This document shows positions 56,234 to 64,000 of a DNA stretch of 64,000 nucleotides, one piece after another (position 1 is the first letter of the stretch; each line of letters opens with the position of its first letter). Source of the DNA: Shewanella salipaludis (lineage in GTDB: Bacteria; Pseudomonadota; Gammaproteobacteria; Enterobacterales; Shewanellaceae); contig NZ_JAAXYH010000002.1 in the NCBI RefSeq assembly GCF_012911865.1, positions 310,001 to 374,000 of the forward strand. Reading direction: 5' to 3'. The notes under the pieces were generated by a model that worked only from the letters and a program-made list of their open reading frames with translations, made no database searches and was not told the DNA's origin. The position numbers and the translations under genes were made by a program.

Positions 56234-57918
56234 ATGGTGCTGAATTAAGTAACTTGTATTTAAGTAATACTATTGACTGTCTAGTATCATATACTAGACA
56301 GTCAGACCTCAAATATGATCATAAAATTCAAGGGAAGAAAAGAACGTGGAAAATACAGCTAGAATTTAATGATAACTTTCCCTATAGCTTACCTTTTGCA
56401 ACTTTATTAGACAAGGACCAAATAGGATTATTGCCGCATGTAAATCAACATGGCACTATATGTTATGCCGAACATGATGGAATTTTAATTAACTACAGCG
56501 ACCCTGAAAACCTATTAGACTATATAATTTCAACTATACGAAACCATTTAGATAGGTGGTCATTGAAAATATTCAAAGATGATTTGAAAGATGAGTACGA
56601 GGGCTTTTTCTTCAATCCACTGAATGAGATCAACTCCTTTTGCTGCCCGCAATCAACTTATAGCAGAATTTATATAAAGACTAAGTATAACAAAGACAAA
56701 ACTAGTACCCCAGTACTAATGTATGAAAAAAATTCTCCGTTACCAGAAAAGTTTAGTGATATTCAATCAACATCTGAACTTAATATAACATCGGCACTTT
56801 GCGTAAACTTCAACACCAAAATAACACCTCCTATTGGTGGTAACTTTACTTTCAGATACTTCAAGAGCTTAATCGACTCTTTAGACGAAAAAGAGAAAGC
56901 CAGAGTAACTAGACTAGCACAAAAATTCAAAAATAAATTAGATTTTTTTGTTTTATTATCTGCACCTAGAAATAGCTTAAATAGAACTCAAATATTGCTA
57001 AAGTTCAAATACCCCGCCAAAAATGAACATCCCATAGTATCTGACAATGAAAAATGTGAAATAAGTTTATTTTCAATATTAAGATTGCACAAGAAATATC
57101 TTCTTGAGCGCGGGGGGGCCATAAGCCAATTCCAAAATTCGAAGGTAGCAATTGTAGGATGTGGTTCAGTAGGATCTGAGATTGCTTCAATGATATCAAA
57201 ATCTGGTGTTGGATCACTTACGCTAATTGATCATGATGAATTTAACGCTGATAACATATACCGTCACAACTTAGGAGGTAATTCAATAACATTTACTCCA
57301 GACTCAAGCAAAGAAATAAAAAAGAATTTTAAAGTTGATGCCCTTAAGAAATCGATTGAGAAAGATATACCTTACATTAGAGTAAATGCGGTAGCCATGA
57401 CATTCCAGCATGCCATCAAGCAAAATCTTATAAGTAATTTTGACGTTATTATTGTGGCTATTGGCTCACCTACTGAAAACCTGCAAGCAAATAGACTTTT
57501 AAAAAACACTGATAACAAAATTATTATTTATTGCTGGAACGAAGCGGCTGGTGCTGGTGGTCATTCTGTCAAAATTGATATGGCTCAATGTTGCCTAGAA
57601 TGTATCTATATAAATGAAGGTGGAGAAATCGTTCCTACGTACTATTCCTTATTAGCCTCAGATCAAAACATAGCGAAAAATCTGACTGGCTGTGCAGGAC
57701 TATTTACTCCATTTTCTTATATAGACTCATCCCAGACAGCGCTGCTTGCAACAAAGCATTGTTTAGAGGCCCTTCATAGCATAACGGAAAGTAGCATATC
57801 AAGCTGGAAAAATGATCGATTTGACTCTTATATGGTTACAGATTATTTCAGCTCCTTTTCTCATACTACAGAGCACGCAATAATTAAATCTGATAGTTGT
57901 GGTATATGCAATGGCTAA
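56230..57918 (+). CDS. cap2: CBASS Cap2, E2-E1 ubiquitin-transfer-like fusion
   Basis: A 562-residue protein of type II CBASS that links the C-terminus of the CD-NTase to a target and so primes it. The N-terminal E2-like domain has the HVNQHGTICY motif with the likely catalytic C78. A linker leads to the E1/ThiF-like adenylation domain with the nucleotide loop VAIVGCGSVGSEIA (310-317 GCGSVGSE), LIDHDEFNADNIYRHNLG and DVIIVAIGSPTEN. C488 in TGCAGLFTPFSYID is the best candidate for the E1 thioester cysteine, and CCLEC plus CGIC at the end may bind zinc. It overlaps both neighbours. Confidence 0.9.
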   Translation: MNGAELSNLYLSNTIDCLVSYTRQSDLKYDHKIQGKKRTWKIQLEFNDNFPYSLPFATLLDKDQIGLLPHVNQHGTICYAEHDGILINYSDPENLLDYIISTIRNHLDRWSLKIFKDDLKDEYEGFFFNPLNEINSFCCPQSTYSRIYIKTKYNKDKTSTPVLMYEKNSPLPEKFSDIQSTSELNITSALCVNFNTKITPPIGGNFTFRYFKSLIDSLDEKEKARVTRLAQKFKNKLDFFVLLSAPRNSLNRTQILLKFKYPAKNEHPIVSDNEKCEISLFSILRLHKKYLLERGGAISQFQNSKVAIVGCGSVGSEIASMISKSGVGSLTLIDHDEFNADNIYRHNLGGNSITFTPDSSKEIKKNFKVDALKKSIEKDIPYIRVNAVAMTFQHAIKQNLISNFDVIIVAIGSPTENLQANRLLKNTDNKIIIYCWNEAAGAGGHSVKIDMAQCCLECIYINEGGEIVPTYYSLLASDQNIAKNLTGCAGLFTPFSYIDSSQTALLATKHCLEALHSITESSISSWKNDRFDSYMVTDYFSSFSHTTEHAIIKSDSCGICNG

Positions 57919-58402
57919 TGATTATATTTTTGATGTGGATGTTCATGGTGCTCTTCATATAACCAATGATTTTATAAATAGAATCAAAAACTTTAGACAA
58001 ATCCGCTCAAATGATAAGGAGTCAGGTGGAGTGATATTAGGTAGTCATTTAGCTTTAGATGGATGGTTATCAATTGTAGATTTTACCCAGCCTCAGCCTG
58101 CTGATAAATGCTCAAGGTATCATTTCCATCGTTCCAGCATGCACAATGAACTAGTAAATAAAATTTGGCATGCGTCCAATAAAACCATAACCTACTTAGG
58201 CTTATGGCATACTCATCCAGAACCGAATCCAATACCATCAAAACAAGATCATTCCGATTGGGAAGATGCCGTTCGTAACTCAAAGTTTGACGGGAACGCT
58301 CTTTTATTCATGATTATAGGAACTTCTCATATTGGGATTTGGCTTGGTGTAAAAAATAAAAGCCAATTTATAAAGATAGGGACGATAAACTTAGGTGAAT
58401 AA
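57911..58402 (+). CDS. cap3: CBASS Cap3, JAMM/MPN isopeptidase
   Basis: A 163-residue JAB1/MPN-domain zinc protease that removes Cap2-made conjugates of the CD-NTase. The full JAMM set is visible: Glu37 in KESGGVILG, then H100 and H102 in LWHTHPEP and D113 in SKQD (S-x-x-D). I prefer the ATG at 57911, overlapping cap2 by 8 bases; a GTG four codons earlier (57899) is possible. The pair cap2-cap3 is the defining mark of full type II CBASS. Confidence 0.92.
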   Translation: MANDYIFDVDVHGALHITNDFINRIKNFRQIRSNDKESGGVILGSHLALDGWLSIVDFTQPQPADKCSRYHFHRSSMHNELVNKIWHASNKTITYLGLWHTHPEPNPIPSKQDHSDWEDAVRNSKFDGNALLFMIIGTSHIGIWLGVKNKSQFIKIGTINLGE

Positions 58403-59480
58403 ATTTATAGAATTTCTTAAATGGTCAATAAAGACCATGATTTCTGCGTTTAAACAACGATACCCATTAATTACTAAAGGTGTTTATCTTTTACTTGGCG
58501 CAATACCTACCAAGTATCTAATGTCCAGTGCAATCATTGTAAAAATAGATAAGTCATACTCACTAGGAATAATAGATACACTATCACTGGATATTAGTTC
58601 AATAGACTACTTCGGTAGTGCGATAAGCGCTTTATGTGCATTAATGGGTGTTTTACTAATAATGCACCAGCTAAAATCAATCTCTAATGCAGCTAGACTC
58701 ACATCTCGGGTTTTAATAAACGGAATTGACTCTAGTTCAAAAACGTTCCCTGACAGTATAATTCCTGACTCCGAAAAATTAACTATTAGAGAAGTTGTAG
58801 AACTGGGATATAACGAAAATATAGATGTAGACTTATTCATCGACAATGCAATTGAAATTTTTAACGCCGAAGTGAAAGTTGATATATTCAACAGATTTAT
58901 ATTAAACAATAACTGCAAAAAATTATATCTAGGCGGCCTGCAGAGAATACCATTTTTAATTGCTTATGGTTCTAGATTTAGAGCTAACATTGATGAAGTA
59001 AAATTTTATGATAAGATTCACAACAACTCAAGATGGTCTTTAATGGATGAAATGGATGATGGAATTTCTATAATCCAATCAGAACTTGTACTTCCTAATG
59101 ACAAGGGGGACATTGGCGTTGCAATCGGATTAACGAATCCGATCCAAGAACACCAGCTCCCGAACTTACTAAAAGATCACACCATATTCATATCTCCTAA
59201 CGTTTCCCCAAAACATAACCTTGTTATGAATCAAGAAAACATAAATAGACTTACTCTCGAAATAAAAGAATTAGTCAGCGAAATTTCACGGGTAGAAAAT
59301 GTAAATAAAATTCATTTCTTTGTGTCAGCGCAGTCCTCGATAGCTATTTCATTAGGCATGAGATATCAAGATGGAATACATAAAAACTGGGTTATACATA
59401 ATTTTGATGCTCCAACTGGAACCTATACCTGGGCTATTGAACTTGATAAGATTGGGATTAAAAAGTTCAAACAAAGCTAG
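58395..59480 (+). CDS. CBASS effector: two membrane helices plus SAVED-like sensor domain (Cap14-like)
   Basis: A 361-residue protein, the last gene of the operon. It has two hydrophobic helices at about residues 27-48 and 70-91 (for example SAISALCALMGVLLIM), then a soluble domain of about 260 residues. Its C-terminus, NKIHFFVSAQSSIAISLGMRY followed by WVIHNFDAPTGTYTWAIEL, has the pattern of SAVED domains, which bind cyclic oligonucleotides. Proteins of this layout (Cap14) are thought to disrupt the inner membrane once bound to the signal. It starts with GTG, overlapping cap3 by 8 bases. The SAVED call is by motif only. Confidence 0.75.
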   Translation: MNKFIEFLKWSIKTMISAFKQRYPLITKGVYLLLGAIPTKYLMSSAIIVKIDKSYSLGIIDTLSLDISSIDYFGSAISALCALMGVLLIMHQLKSISNAARLTSRVLINGIDSSSKTFPDSIIPDSEKLTIREVVELGYNENIDVDLFIDNAIEIFNAEVKVDIFNRFILNNNCKKLYLGGLQRIPFLIAYGSRFRANIDEVKFYDKIHNNSRWSLMDEMDDGISIIQSELVLPNDKGDIGVAIGLTNPIQEHQLPNLLKDHTIFISPNVSPKHNLVMNQENINRLTLEIKELVSEISRVENVNKIHFFVSAQSSIAISLGMRYQDGIHKNWVIHNFDAPTGTYTWAIELDKIGIKKFKQS

Positions 59481-59492
59481 TTATAATGGTAA

Positions 59493-59521
59493 GTTAGGTC
59501 AATAATAGATATTGATCTAAC
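59493..59521 (+). terminator. Hairpin after the CBASS operon
   Basis: GTTAG-G-TCAATA and TATTGA-T-CTAAC form an 11-bp stem with one central mismatch, 13 bases after the effector stop. A T run (ATTTTTTAAATT) comes about 17 bases later, so intrinsic termination is possible but not typical. Confidence 0.5.
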
Positions 59522-59927
59522 TATCTACTTACAAGATTTTTTAAATTCTTTAGAAAGTAGAAGCTAGTAGGCCCGCCCATACGGCGAAAATTGAGGTTAA
59601 ACCCCTGATTCAGTATCAAGTATACTTCTATTTACCTAAACAAAACCTCTATGTGAAAATTCAAAGCTATAAATACACTTCGAAAAATAATATTATTACG
59701 ACATTACCTGAACTGATACATCAATAATTAGACTAACCAACTTTCATAAAAACTAGGAAACCACTTCCTATTGATAAACTATATTACTTTTATGATGATT
59801 AATAACTTGTCAAAAAATTAACGCTCACGTCCGACTACCTTTTCGATCCCCAACACAAAACGAATAGTCTTCATCGTTACTTAATCCACAATGCTAATTT
59901 CGTAGAATGCCATTATCTACGGTATAT
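59522..59927. other. Non-coding right end of the island
   Basis: About 400 bases of AT-rich sequence without an open frame that has a start site or family motif. No integrase fragment or inverted terminal repeat was found. It ends where the second lpxH-miaE copy begins. Confidence 0.6.
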
Positions 59928-60254
59928 TATTGCCAGCTGCCACGGCAGGCGCGGCAAGGCATAGCGGATAAGCTCCGCAACAAGAGCAAACAGAGCAAAC
60001 AGAGCAACCAGAGCAACCAGAATAAGAGTTACAGCATAATGGATGTGGCGCCCGAGTCGGTCGACGCGTTGATGCGCCAGACCGGCGCCGAGCTGATGAT
60101 CCATGGTCATACCCACAGACCGGCCATTCATAAACTGACCCATGACCGCCGCCGCTTGGTGGTCGGAGACTGGTATCAGCAAGGCAGTGTGCTCAGCATC
60201 ACGCCCGACTCGGCATCCCTGGACGTGTTGCCCTTCGACGGCGCTTGTCCTTAG
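59928..60254 (+). pseudogene. lpxH: lpxH, 3' fragment
   Basis: Only the last 40 percent of LpxH remains (from YCQLPRQARQG on), including the last histidine motif GHTHRPAIH but none of the N-terminal metal motifs ADLHL, GDLFE or GNRD. It cannot be active. The open frame runs back to 59907 into island DNA. The 9-base repeat makes the stretch SKQSKQSNQSNQN, longer than in the intact gene. It is convergent with the intact miaE. Confidence 0.92.
59985..60020. repeat. Four tandem copies of a 9-bp unit in the lpxH fragment
   Basis: AGCAAACAG twice, then AGCAACCAG twice. The intact lpxH has two units (AGCAAGCAG, AGCAACCAG). The unit length keeps the reading frame and encodes Ser-Lys/Asn-Gln. Confidence 0.85.
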
Positions 60255-60283
60255 ACAGCCTAAACCCTTAGAAGGCGCCCGGC

Positions 60284-61090
60284 TCACGCCTGGGCAGGCG
60301 CGCCGCTGTGAAAATGGAACTCAGTGTCGCTTGCCTGGATGAGCTCGGCCTCGAGCCGGCCGAAGTGGGCCACCCGCTCGCCTATGTCTTCTCCGGCAAT
60401 CGCCTGGGCCAGGCTGAGATAGTCGCGAAAGTGGCGCGCCTCGGAGCGCAGCAGCGACACATAGAAACGGTTCAGTTCATCATCCAGATGCGGCGCCAAT
60501 TTCGCGAAACGCTCACAGGAGCGGGCCTCTATGTAGGCGCCGACGATCAACTTATCCACCAGGGTCGCGGGTTCGTGGGTGCGCACTTGCCCCATCAGGC
60601 CCTTGGCATAGCGGGCCGCCCTGACGTTCTGATAGGCTATGTCACGGCGCTGCATCAGCTCCAGCACCTGCTCGAAGTGATGAAACTCTTCTTTGATCAG
60701 CCGTACCATGGGACCTATGATATCCACTGTCATCGCCAGTTGCTCACGGGGAACCAAGACGGCTATCGCTTCATTCTTCTTGCTATCCCTGGCCAGAAAG
60801 GCCGTCAAATCCCTGTCCTTGTGATAGACAAACTCCTCATAGGGTTTGGCCCACGCCAGTAAGGCCTCGCCGCTGGGCTTATCCAGGGCATATTTACGCA
60901 GTAAGAACATCGCCGTCTGCGCCGCTTTTAGCTCGCAATTACAATGATCTATCAGCAAGGCACTCAGGTTTTCCGGCCTGGCAGCCACCGCGATCCAGGC
61001 ATCCGGGGTATCACACTGCAAAAAGGCACTTATGGGGGCTAACAACTGCTGCATTATATTACTCTGAGGCGAAAGCATTACTGCGGCCAT
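60284..61090 (-). CDS. miaE: MiaE, tRNA hydroxylase (intact copy)
   Basis: A 268-residue non-haem diiron monooxygenase that hydroxylates the isopentenyl group of ms2i6A at tRNA position 37. It has a ferritin-like four-helix bundle with candidate metal ligands in CELKAAQTAMF, EEFHHFEQ, EARSCERFA and RSEARHFRDY. The N-terminal 52 residues (MAAVMLSPQSNIMQQLLAP and on) are present only in this copy. AGGAT precedes the ATG at 61090. It is the functional copy, and its upstream region (61091-61294) is native DNA. Its 3' part is duplicated at 54409. Confidence 0.93.
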   Translation of the reverse strand: MAAVMLSPQSNIMQQLLAPISAFLQCDTPDAWIAVAARPENLSALLIDHCNCELKAAQTAMFLLRKYALDKPSGEALLAWAKPYEEFVYHKDRDLTAFLARDSKKNEAIAVLVPREQLAMTVDIIGPMVRLIKEEFHHFEQVLELMQRRDIAYQNVRAARYAKGLMGQVRTHEPATLVDKLIVGAYIEARSCERFAKLAPHLDDELNRFYVSLLRSEARHFRDYLSLAQAIAGEDIGERVAHFGRLEAELIQASDTEFHFHSGAPAQA

Positions 61091-61294
61091 TTTATCCTAA
61101 CCCCAAGGGATTCTATAGCTTTTGCCATTTCTTCGCTTGACGCGCCGATGTTTTTGTTCAATAAATAAACCATATCAGTCGGCTTAGATAACCTAATTAG
61201 AACACGCTTGATTAAGACGATTGCTATAAAAGCTGTCACAGGCTCGTCAGATGTCCGCCGAGCATAAGATCAATGCTGAGAAAGGATAATTAGA

Positions 61295-61891
61295 ATGATA
61301 CTGAATCACTTAATGGGGCTATACACTCATCCTAAGCAAGAGTGGCATACGATAGAAAAAAATCACGAGGCGTTGAAAAGCAGTCTGAGTCATGTATTGC
61401 TGATCGCACTCATTCCCGCTGTCTGCAGCTTCATCTCCAGTGTCTATATAGGCTGGAATCCAGGGGTAGGCGAACCCCTGTTTCTCACCCAAGAGAGCGC
61501 GCTCTTCATGTCGGCCGGCATGTATTTTGGCTTGATCGCCGGGGTCTTCGCCCTCGCCTATCTGGCCTACTGGATGGCCAAGACCTTCGATGCCAATCCC
61601 ACTTATACCCAGGCGCTGGAGCTGGCCTCATACACGGCCACCCCTCTGTTCATGGTGGGCCTGGCGGCCCTCTATCCGACGCTCTGGTTCGTGATGTTGG
61701 TCGGGCTGGTCGGCTTGACCTATTCTGTGTACCTGCTCTATGCCGGCGTGCCTATCATAATGAATATCCCCGAGGAGAAGGGCTTCATCTATGCCAGTTC
61801 CATGGTCACCGCGGGCCTGGTGCTCCTGGTTGGTCTGATGGCCAGTAGCGTGATCCTCTGGAGCCTGGGCTTCGGCCCCATGTATCAATAG
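61295..61891 (+). CDS. Yip1-family inner-membrane protein
   Basis: A 198-residue protein with about five membrane segments and the Yip1-domain pattern: MILNHLMGLYTHPKQEWHTI at the start, LSHVLLIALIPAVCSFISSVYIG, and YTQALELASYTATPLFMVGL. Bacterial Yip1 proteins have no settled function. AAAGGA precedes the ATG. It is divergent from miaE and convergent with glnS, from which a strong bidirectional terminator separates it. Confidence 0.82.
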   Translation: MILNHLMGLYTHPKQEWHTIEKNHEALKSSLSHVLLIALIPAVCSFISSVYIGWNPGVGEPLFLTQESALFMSAGMYFGLIAGVFALAYLAYWMAKTFDANPTYTQALELASYTATPLFMVGLAALYPTLWFVMLVGLVGLTYSVYLLYAGVPIIMNIPEEKGFIYASSMVTAGLVLLVGLMASSVILWSLGFGPMYQ

Positions 61892-62018
61892 CCACTTAAT
61901 ATAGAAGTCGCCGATCCATATAGTAATTGCAGGGCCCGTCGTCCCCTGTACCGGCACAGTGCCGGTGCAACCCCAAACGACAAGCTAAGCGGCATTTGGC
62001 AACAGGCAAGACAAGCAT

Positions 62019-62050
62019 AAAAAAAGAAGGCCAATGGCCTTCTTTTTTTA
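62019..62050 (-). terminator. Bidirectional terminator between the Yip1 gene and glnS
   Basis: AAAAAAAGAAGGCC and its complement pair around AAT, with T runs on both strands, between convergent genes. Confidence 0.92.
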
Positions 62051-62070
62051 TGCTGAGTGGCTCACCAGAC

Positions 62071-63741
62071 TCAGGCGAATGAGTCTCTCAGGGCGACCGT
62101 CAGGTTGAATACCAAGTGCTCGGCGCTGGAATCCTTGTTATCGGCGCAGAAGTAACCTTCGCGTTCGAACTGATAGGCCTTCTCCGCCGGGGCATTGACC
62201 AAACCTGCTTCCACTACCCCGCGGACTACCACCAGGGAGTTGGGGTTAAGCACTTCATCGACCGTCTCCGCCGCCGCAGGATTGGCGTCGATGAACAGGC
62301 GATCATACAGGCGGAACTCGGCCGGCTTGGCGCTTGTCGCCTCGACCCAGTGGATCACGCCTTTGACCTTACGGCCGTCGGCCGGATTCTTGCCCAAGGT
62401 GTCAGGGTCATAGCTGCAATAAATAGCAGTGACATTGCCTTCACTGTCTTTATCGCAACGCTCGGCCTTGATCACATAGGCATTGCGCAGCCGTACTTCC
62501 TTACCCTGCACCAGACGTTTGTAGTGCTTGTTGGCTTCTTCTTTAAAATCTTCGGCATCGATGAAGATTTCACGCCCGAAGGCCAGCTCACGCACGCCCA
62601 TGGACTCATCGTTCGGATGGACGGCGGCCTTGATGTATTCGAGTTCGCCCTCAGGGTAATTCTCGATAACCACTTTCACCGGCCTGAGCACGGCCATGGC
62701 ACGCGGCGCATGCGCATTGAGCTCTTCGCGGATACAGGCATCCAACATGCCGACTTCGATCATATTGTCTTGCTTGGTCACACCGATACGATCGCAGAAT
62801 TCACGGATCGATGCCGGGGTATAGCCACGGCGGCGCAGGCCGGCAATCGTCGGCATCCGCGGGTCGTCCCAGCCGGAAACCAGTTTGCGCACCACGAGAT
62901 CGTTCAGCTTGCGCTTGGACATCAGGGTGTATTCCAGGTTCAGCCTGGAAAACTCATACTGACGGGTACGGTTCGGCGCCTGAAAATCATCCAGGTGATC
63001 CAACACCCAATCGTACAGACGACGATTGTCCTGGAATTCCAGGGTGCAGAGCGAATGGCTGATATTCTCCAGCGCATCGGAAATGCAGTGGGTAAAGTCG
63101 TACATAGGGTATATGCACCACTTGTCGCCTGTCTGGTGGTGATGGGCGAAACGGATACGGTAGATCACGGGATCGCGCATGCACATGAAGGGCGACGCCA
63201 TGTCTATCTTGGCGCGCAGGGCACACTCGCCTTCCTTGAACTCGCCCTTACGCATCTTCTCAAACAGCGCCAGGTTTTCGGCTACCGGGGTGTCGCGATA
63301 GGGGCTGTTTTTTCCCGGCGCCTTCAGGGTGCCGCGGTATTCGCGGGTCTGTTCGCTATTGAGGAAACACACATAGGCCAAGCCCTTGTTGATGAGCTCA
63401 ACCGCGTATTGATGCAGCTGGTCGAAATAATTCGACGAATAACGTACCTCACCGCTCCACTGGAATCCCAGCCAGCGCACGTCTTCCTGAATCGAATTAA
63501 CGTAATCCATGTCTTCTTTTTCAGGATTGGTATCATCAAAACGTAAGTTACACTGACCCTGGTAGTCCTTGGCTATCCCGAAGTTTAAACAGATAGACTT
63601 GGCATGGCCGATATGAAGATAGCCATTAGGCTCGGGCGGAAACCGCGTATGCACGCTGGTGTGTTTCCCGCTCTGAAGATCTTCATCTATGATATTACGA
63701 ATGAAGTTACTCGGACGTACTTCAGTGTCCACATGACTCAT
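62071..63741 (-). CDS. glnS: Glutaminyl-tRNA synthetase
   Basis: A 556-residue class-I synthetase charging tRNA-Gln. [17 protein letters not shown] holds the HIGH motif, MSKRK the second motif, and FDDTNPEKE is typical for GlnS/GltX. The C-terminal beta-barrels bind the anticodon. Length is as in E. coli (554). AGAGGAA precedes the ATG. Confidence 0.97.
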   Translation of the reverse strand: MSHVDTEVRPSNFIRNIIDEDLQSGKHTSVHTRFPPEPNGYLHIGHAKSICLNFGIAKDYQGQCNLRFDDTNPEKEDMDYVNSIQEDVRWLGFQWSGEVRYSSNYFDQLHQYAVELINKGLAYVCFLNSEQTREYRGTLKAPGKNSPYRDTPVAENLALFEKMRKGEFKEGECALRAKIDMASPFMCMRDPVIYRIRFAHHHQTGDKWCIYPMYDFTHCISDALENISHSLCTLEFQDNRRLYDWVLDHLDDFQAPNRTRQYEFSRLNLEYTLMSKRKLNDLVVRKLVSGWDDPRMPTIAGLRRRGYTPASIREFCDRIGVTKQDNMIEVGMLDACIREELNAHAPRAMAVLRPVKVVIENYPEGELEYIKAAVHPNDESMGVRELAFGREIFIDAEDFKEEANKHYKRLVQGKEVRLRNAYVIKAERCDKDSEGNVTAIYCSYDPDTLGKNPADGRKVKGVIHWVEATSAKPAEFRLYDRLFIDANPAAAETVDEVLNPNSLVVVRGVVEAGLVNAPAEKAYQFEREGYFCADNKDSSAEHLVFNLTVALRDSFA

Positions 63742-63865
63742 GGAATTCCTCTTGGCGAACTAAGGTAATATGCGAAAACGAACATGATCCTACAGATCAT
63801 CACCAGTTACAATGCCCTCCGAATAAAAACCCCTATTAAGAGTGTAAGTCGACAAGGCGGATAGA

Positions 63866-63895
63866 AACAACAACAGCGGCCACCAGGCCGCTGTT
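63866..63895 (-). terminator. Terminator of the gene at the right window edge
   Basis: AACAGCGGCC and GGCCGCTGTT form a 10-bp stem with an ACCA loop, followed by GTTGTTTC on the minus strand. It lies about 24 bases after the partial gene. Confidence 0.7.
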
Positions 63896-63918
63896 GTGTA
63901 AGGATAATGCCGCCGGCA

Positions 63919-64000
63919 TCATTCTGTGATGATGCGGATCCCGGGAATGATCTGCTGGGTTCTGCGCCCCTTGCGCTTGAGCCAGAAATAGAACCCGCTC
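63919..64000 (-). CDS. C-terminal end of an unidentified, probably membrane protein (cut by window edge)
   Basis: Only 27 codons are visible: SGFYFWLKRKGRRTQQIIPG and a few more to the TGA at 63921-63919. An aromatic end followed by a basic K/R cluster looks like the cytoplasmic edge of a last membrane helix, as in PepSY-type membrane proteins, but this is too little for a call. Confidence 0.5.
   Translation of the reverse strand, partial: SGFYFWLKRKGRRTQQIIPGIRIITE

Larger units (their letters stand above)
55060..59927 (+). mobile_element. CBASS defence island inserted between lpxH/miaE repeats
   Basis: About 4.9 kb of clearly AT-richer DNA than either flank, holding only a four-gene CBASS operon and short non-coding ends. 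It has no integrase, transposase, phage or plasmid gene and no tRNA target. Both ends coincide exactly with the ends of the flanking direct repeats. The arrangement fits integration of a circle carrying a lpxH'-miaE' fragment by one crossover. Confidence 0.85.
59928..60934. repeat. Right copy of the about 1-kb direct repeat flanking the CBASS island
   Basis: Homologous to 54071-55059 in the same orientation. It is 18 bases longer because a 9-base unit is present four times (59985-60020) rather than twice. The shared part begins at TATTGCCAGCTGCC and ends at TTTTAGCTC. Confidence 0.93.

Noticed and set aside
55060..59927. Possible prophage or integrative element
   Set aside because: No integrase, recombinase, phage structural or mobilisation gene; only the CBASS operon is present.
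62116..63546. 476-codon plus-strand open frame
   Set aside because: It lies fully opposite glnS, whose motifs are unambiguous.

Overview
The window looks like chromosomal DNA of a marine gammaproteobacterium of the Shewanella type. The reasons are the gene order (tig-clpP-clpX-lon-hupB-ppiD; folD-cysS-ppiB-lpxH-miaE; sap and psp clusters side by side; polB-dinG), the extended TonB2-type energy module with DUF3450 and TtpC proteins, and the close similarity of many proteins to enteric and vibrio counterparts. The genus is inferred from gene content and order recalled from memory; no database was searched.

Layout. Positions 1-2300 hold sbcC (cut by the window edge) and sbcD. Positions 2337-6938 hold a TSUP permease, an RraB-like protein, an S4 protein, an acetyltransferase, ppiC and a DUF885 lipoprotein. 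Positions 7286-12243 are one tight minus-strand operon for a TonB2-type system: DUF3450, TtpC, ExbB, ExbD, TonB and a TPR protein. A strong 10-bp-arm palindrome lies upstream. An internally deleted IS3-family element (about 12671-13624) separates this operon from a small lipoprotein gene and a TonB-dependent receptor (14118-16961). About 1.1 kb without recognisable genes and a porin gene follow. Divergent polB and dinG share a LexA box at 22059-22074. After dinG come a second TSUP permease, priC, a DUF2057 gene, a ComFB-like gene, the 4.5S RNA gene (minus strand), a ComEA-like gene and methionine gamma-lyase.

Positions 29110-39707 carry the envelope-stress block: pspABC-ycjXF on the minus strand with a sigma-54 promoter, pspF divergent, then sapABCDF. 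fabV follows, in the place where E. coli has fabI. Positions 41318-49804 are the proteostasis cluster ppiD, hupB, lon, clpX, clpP and tig, with a heat-shock-like promoter before lon. Three tRNA genes (Pro, Arg, His) precede folD, cysS, ppiB and lpxH.

The most striking region is 54071-60934. A four-gene, AT-rich CBASS anti-phage operon (CD-NTase; Cap2 E2-E1 fusion; Cap3 JAMM protease; two-TM plus SAVED-like effector) sits between two roughly 1-kb direct copies of the lpxH 3' end plus miaE. The left side keeps intact lpxH and a 5'-truncated miaE. The right side keeps a 5'-truncated lpxH and intact miaE. This is the geometry expected for integration of a circular molecule by a single homologous crossover, and it implies the island could be lost precisely by recombination between the repeats. 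The window ends with a Yip1-family gene, glnS and the tail of a membrane protein gene.
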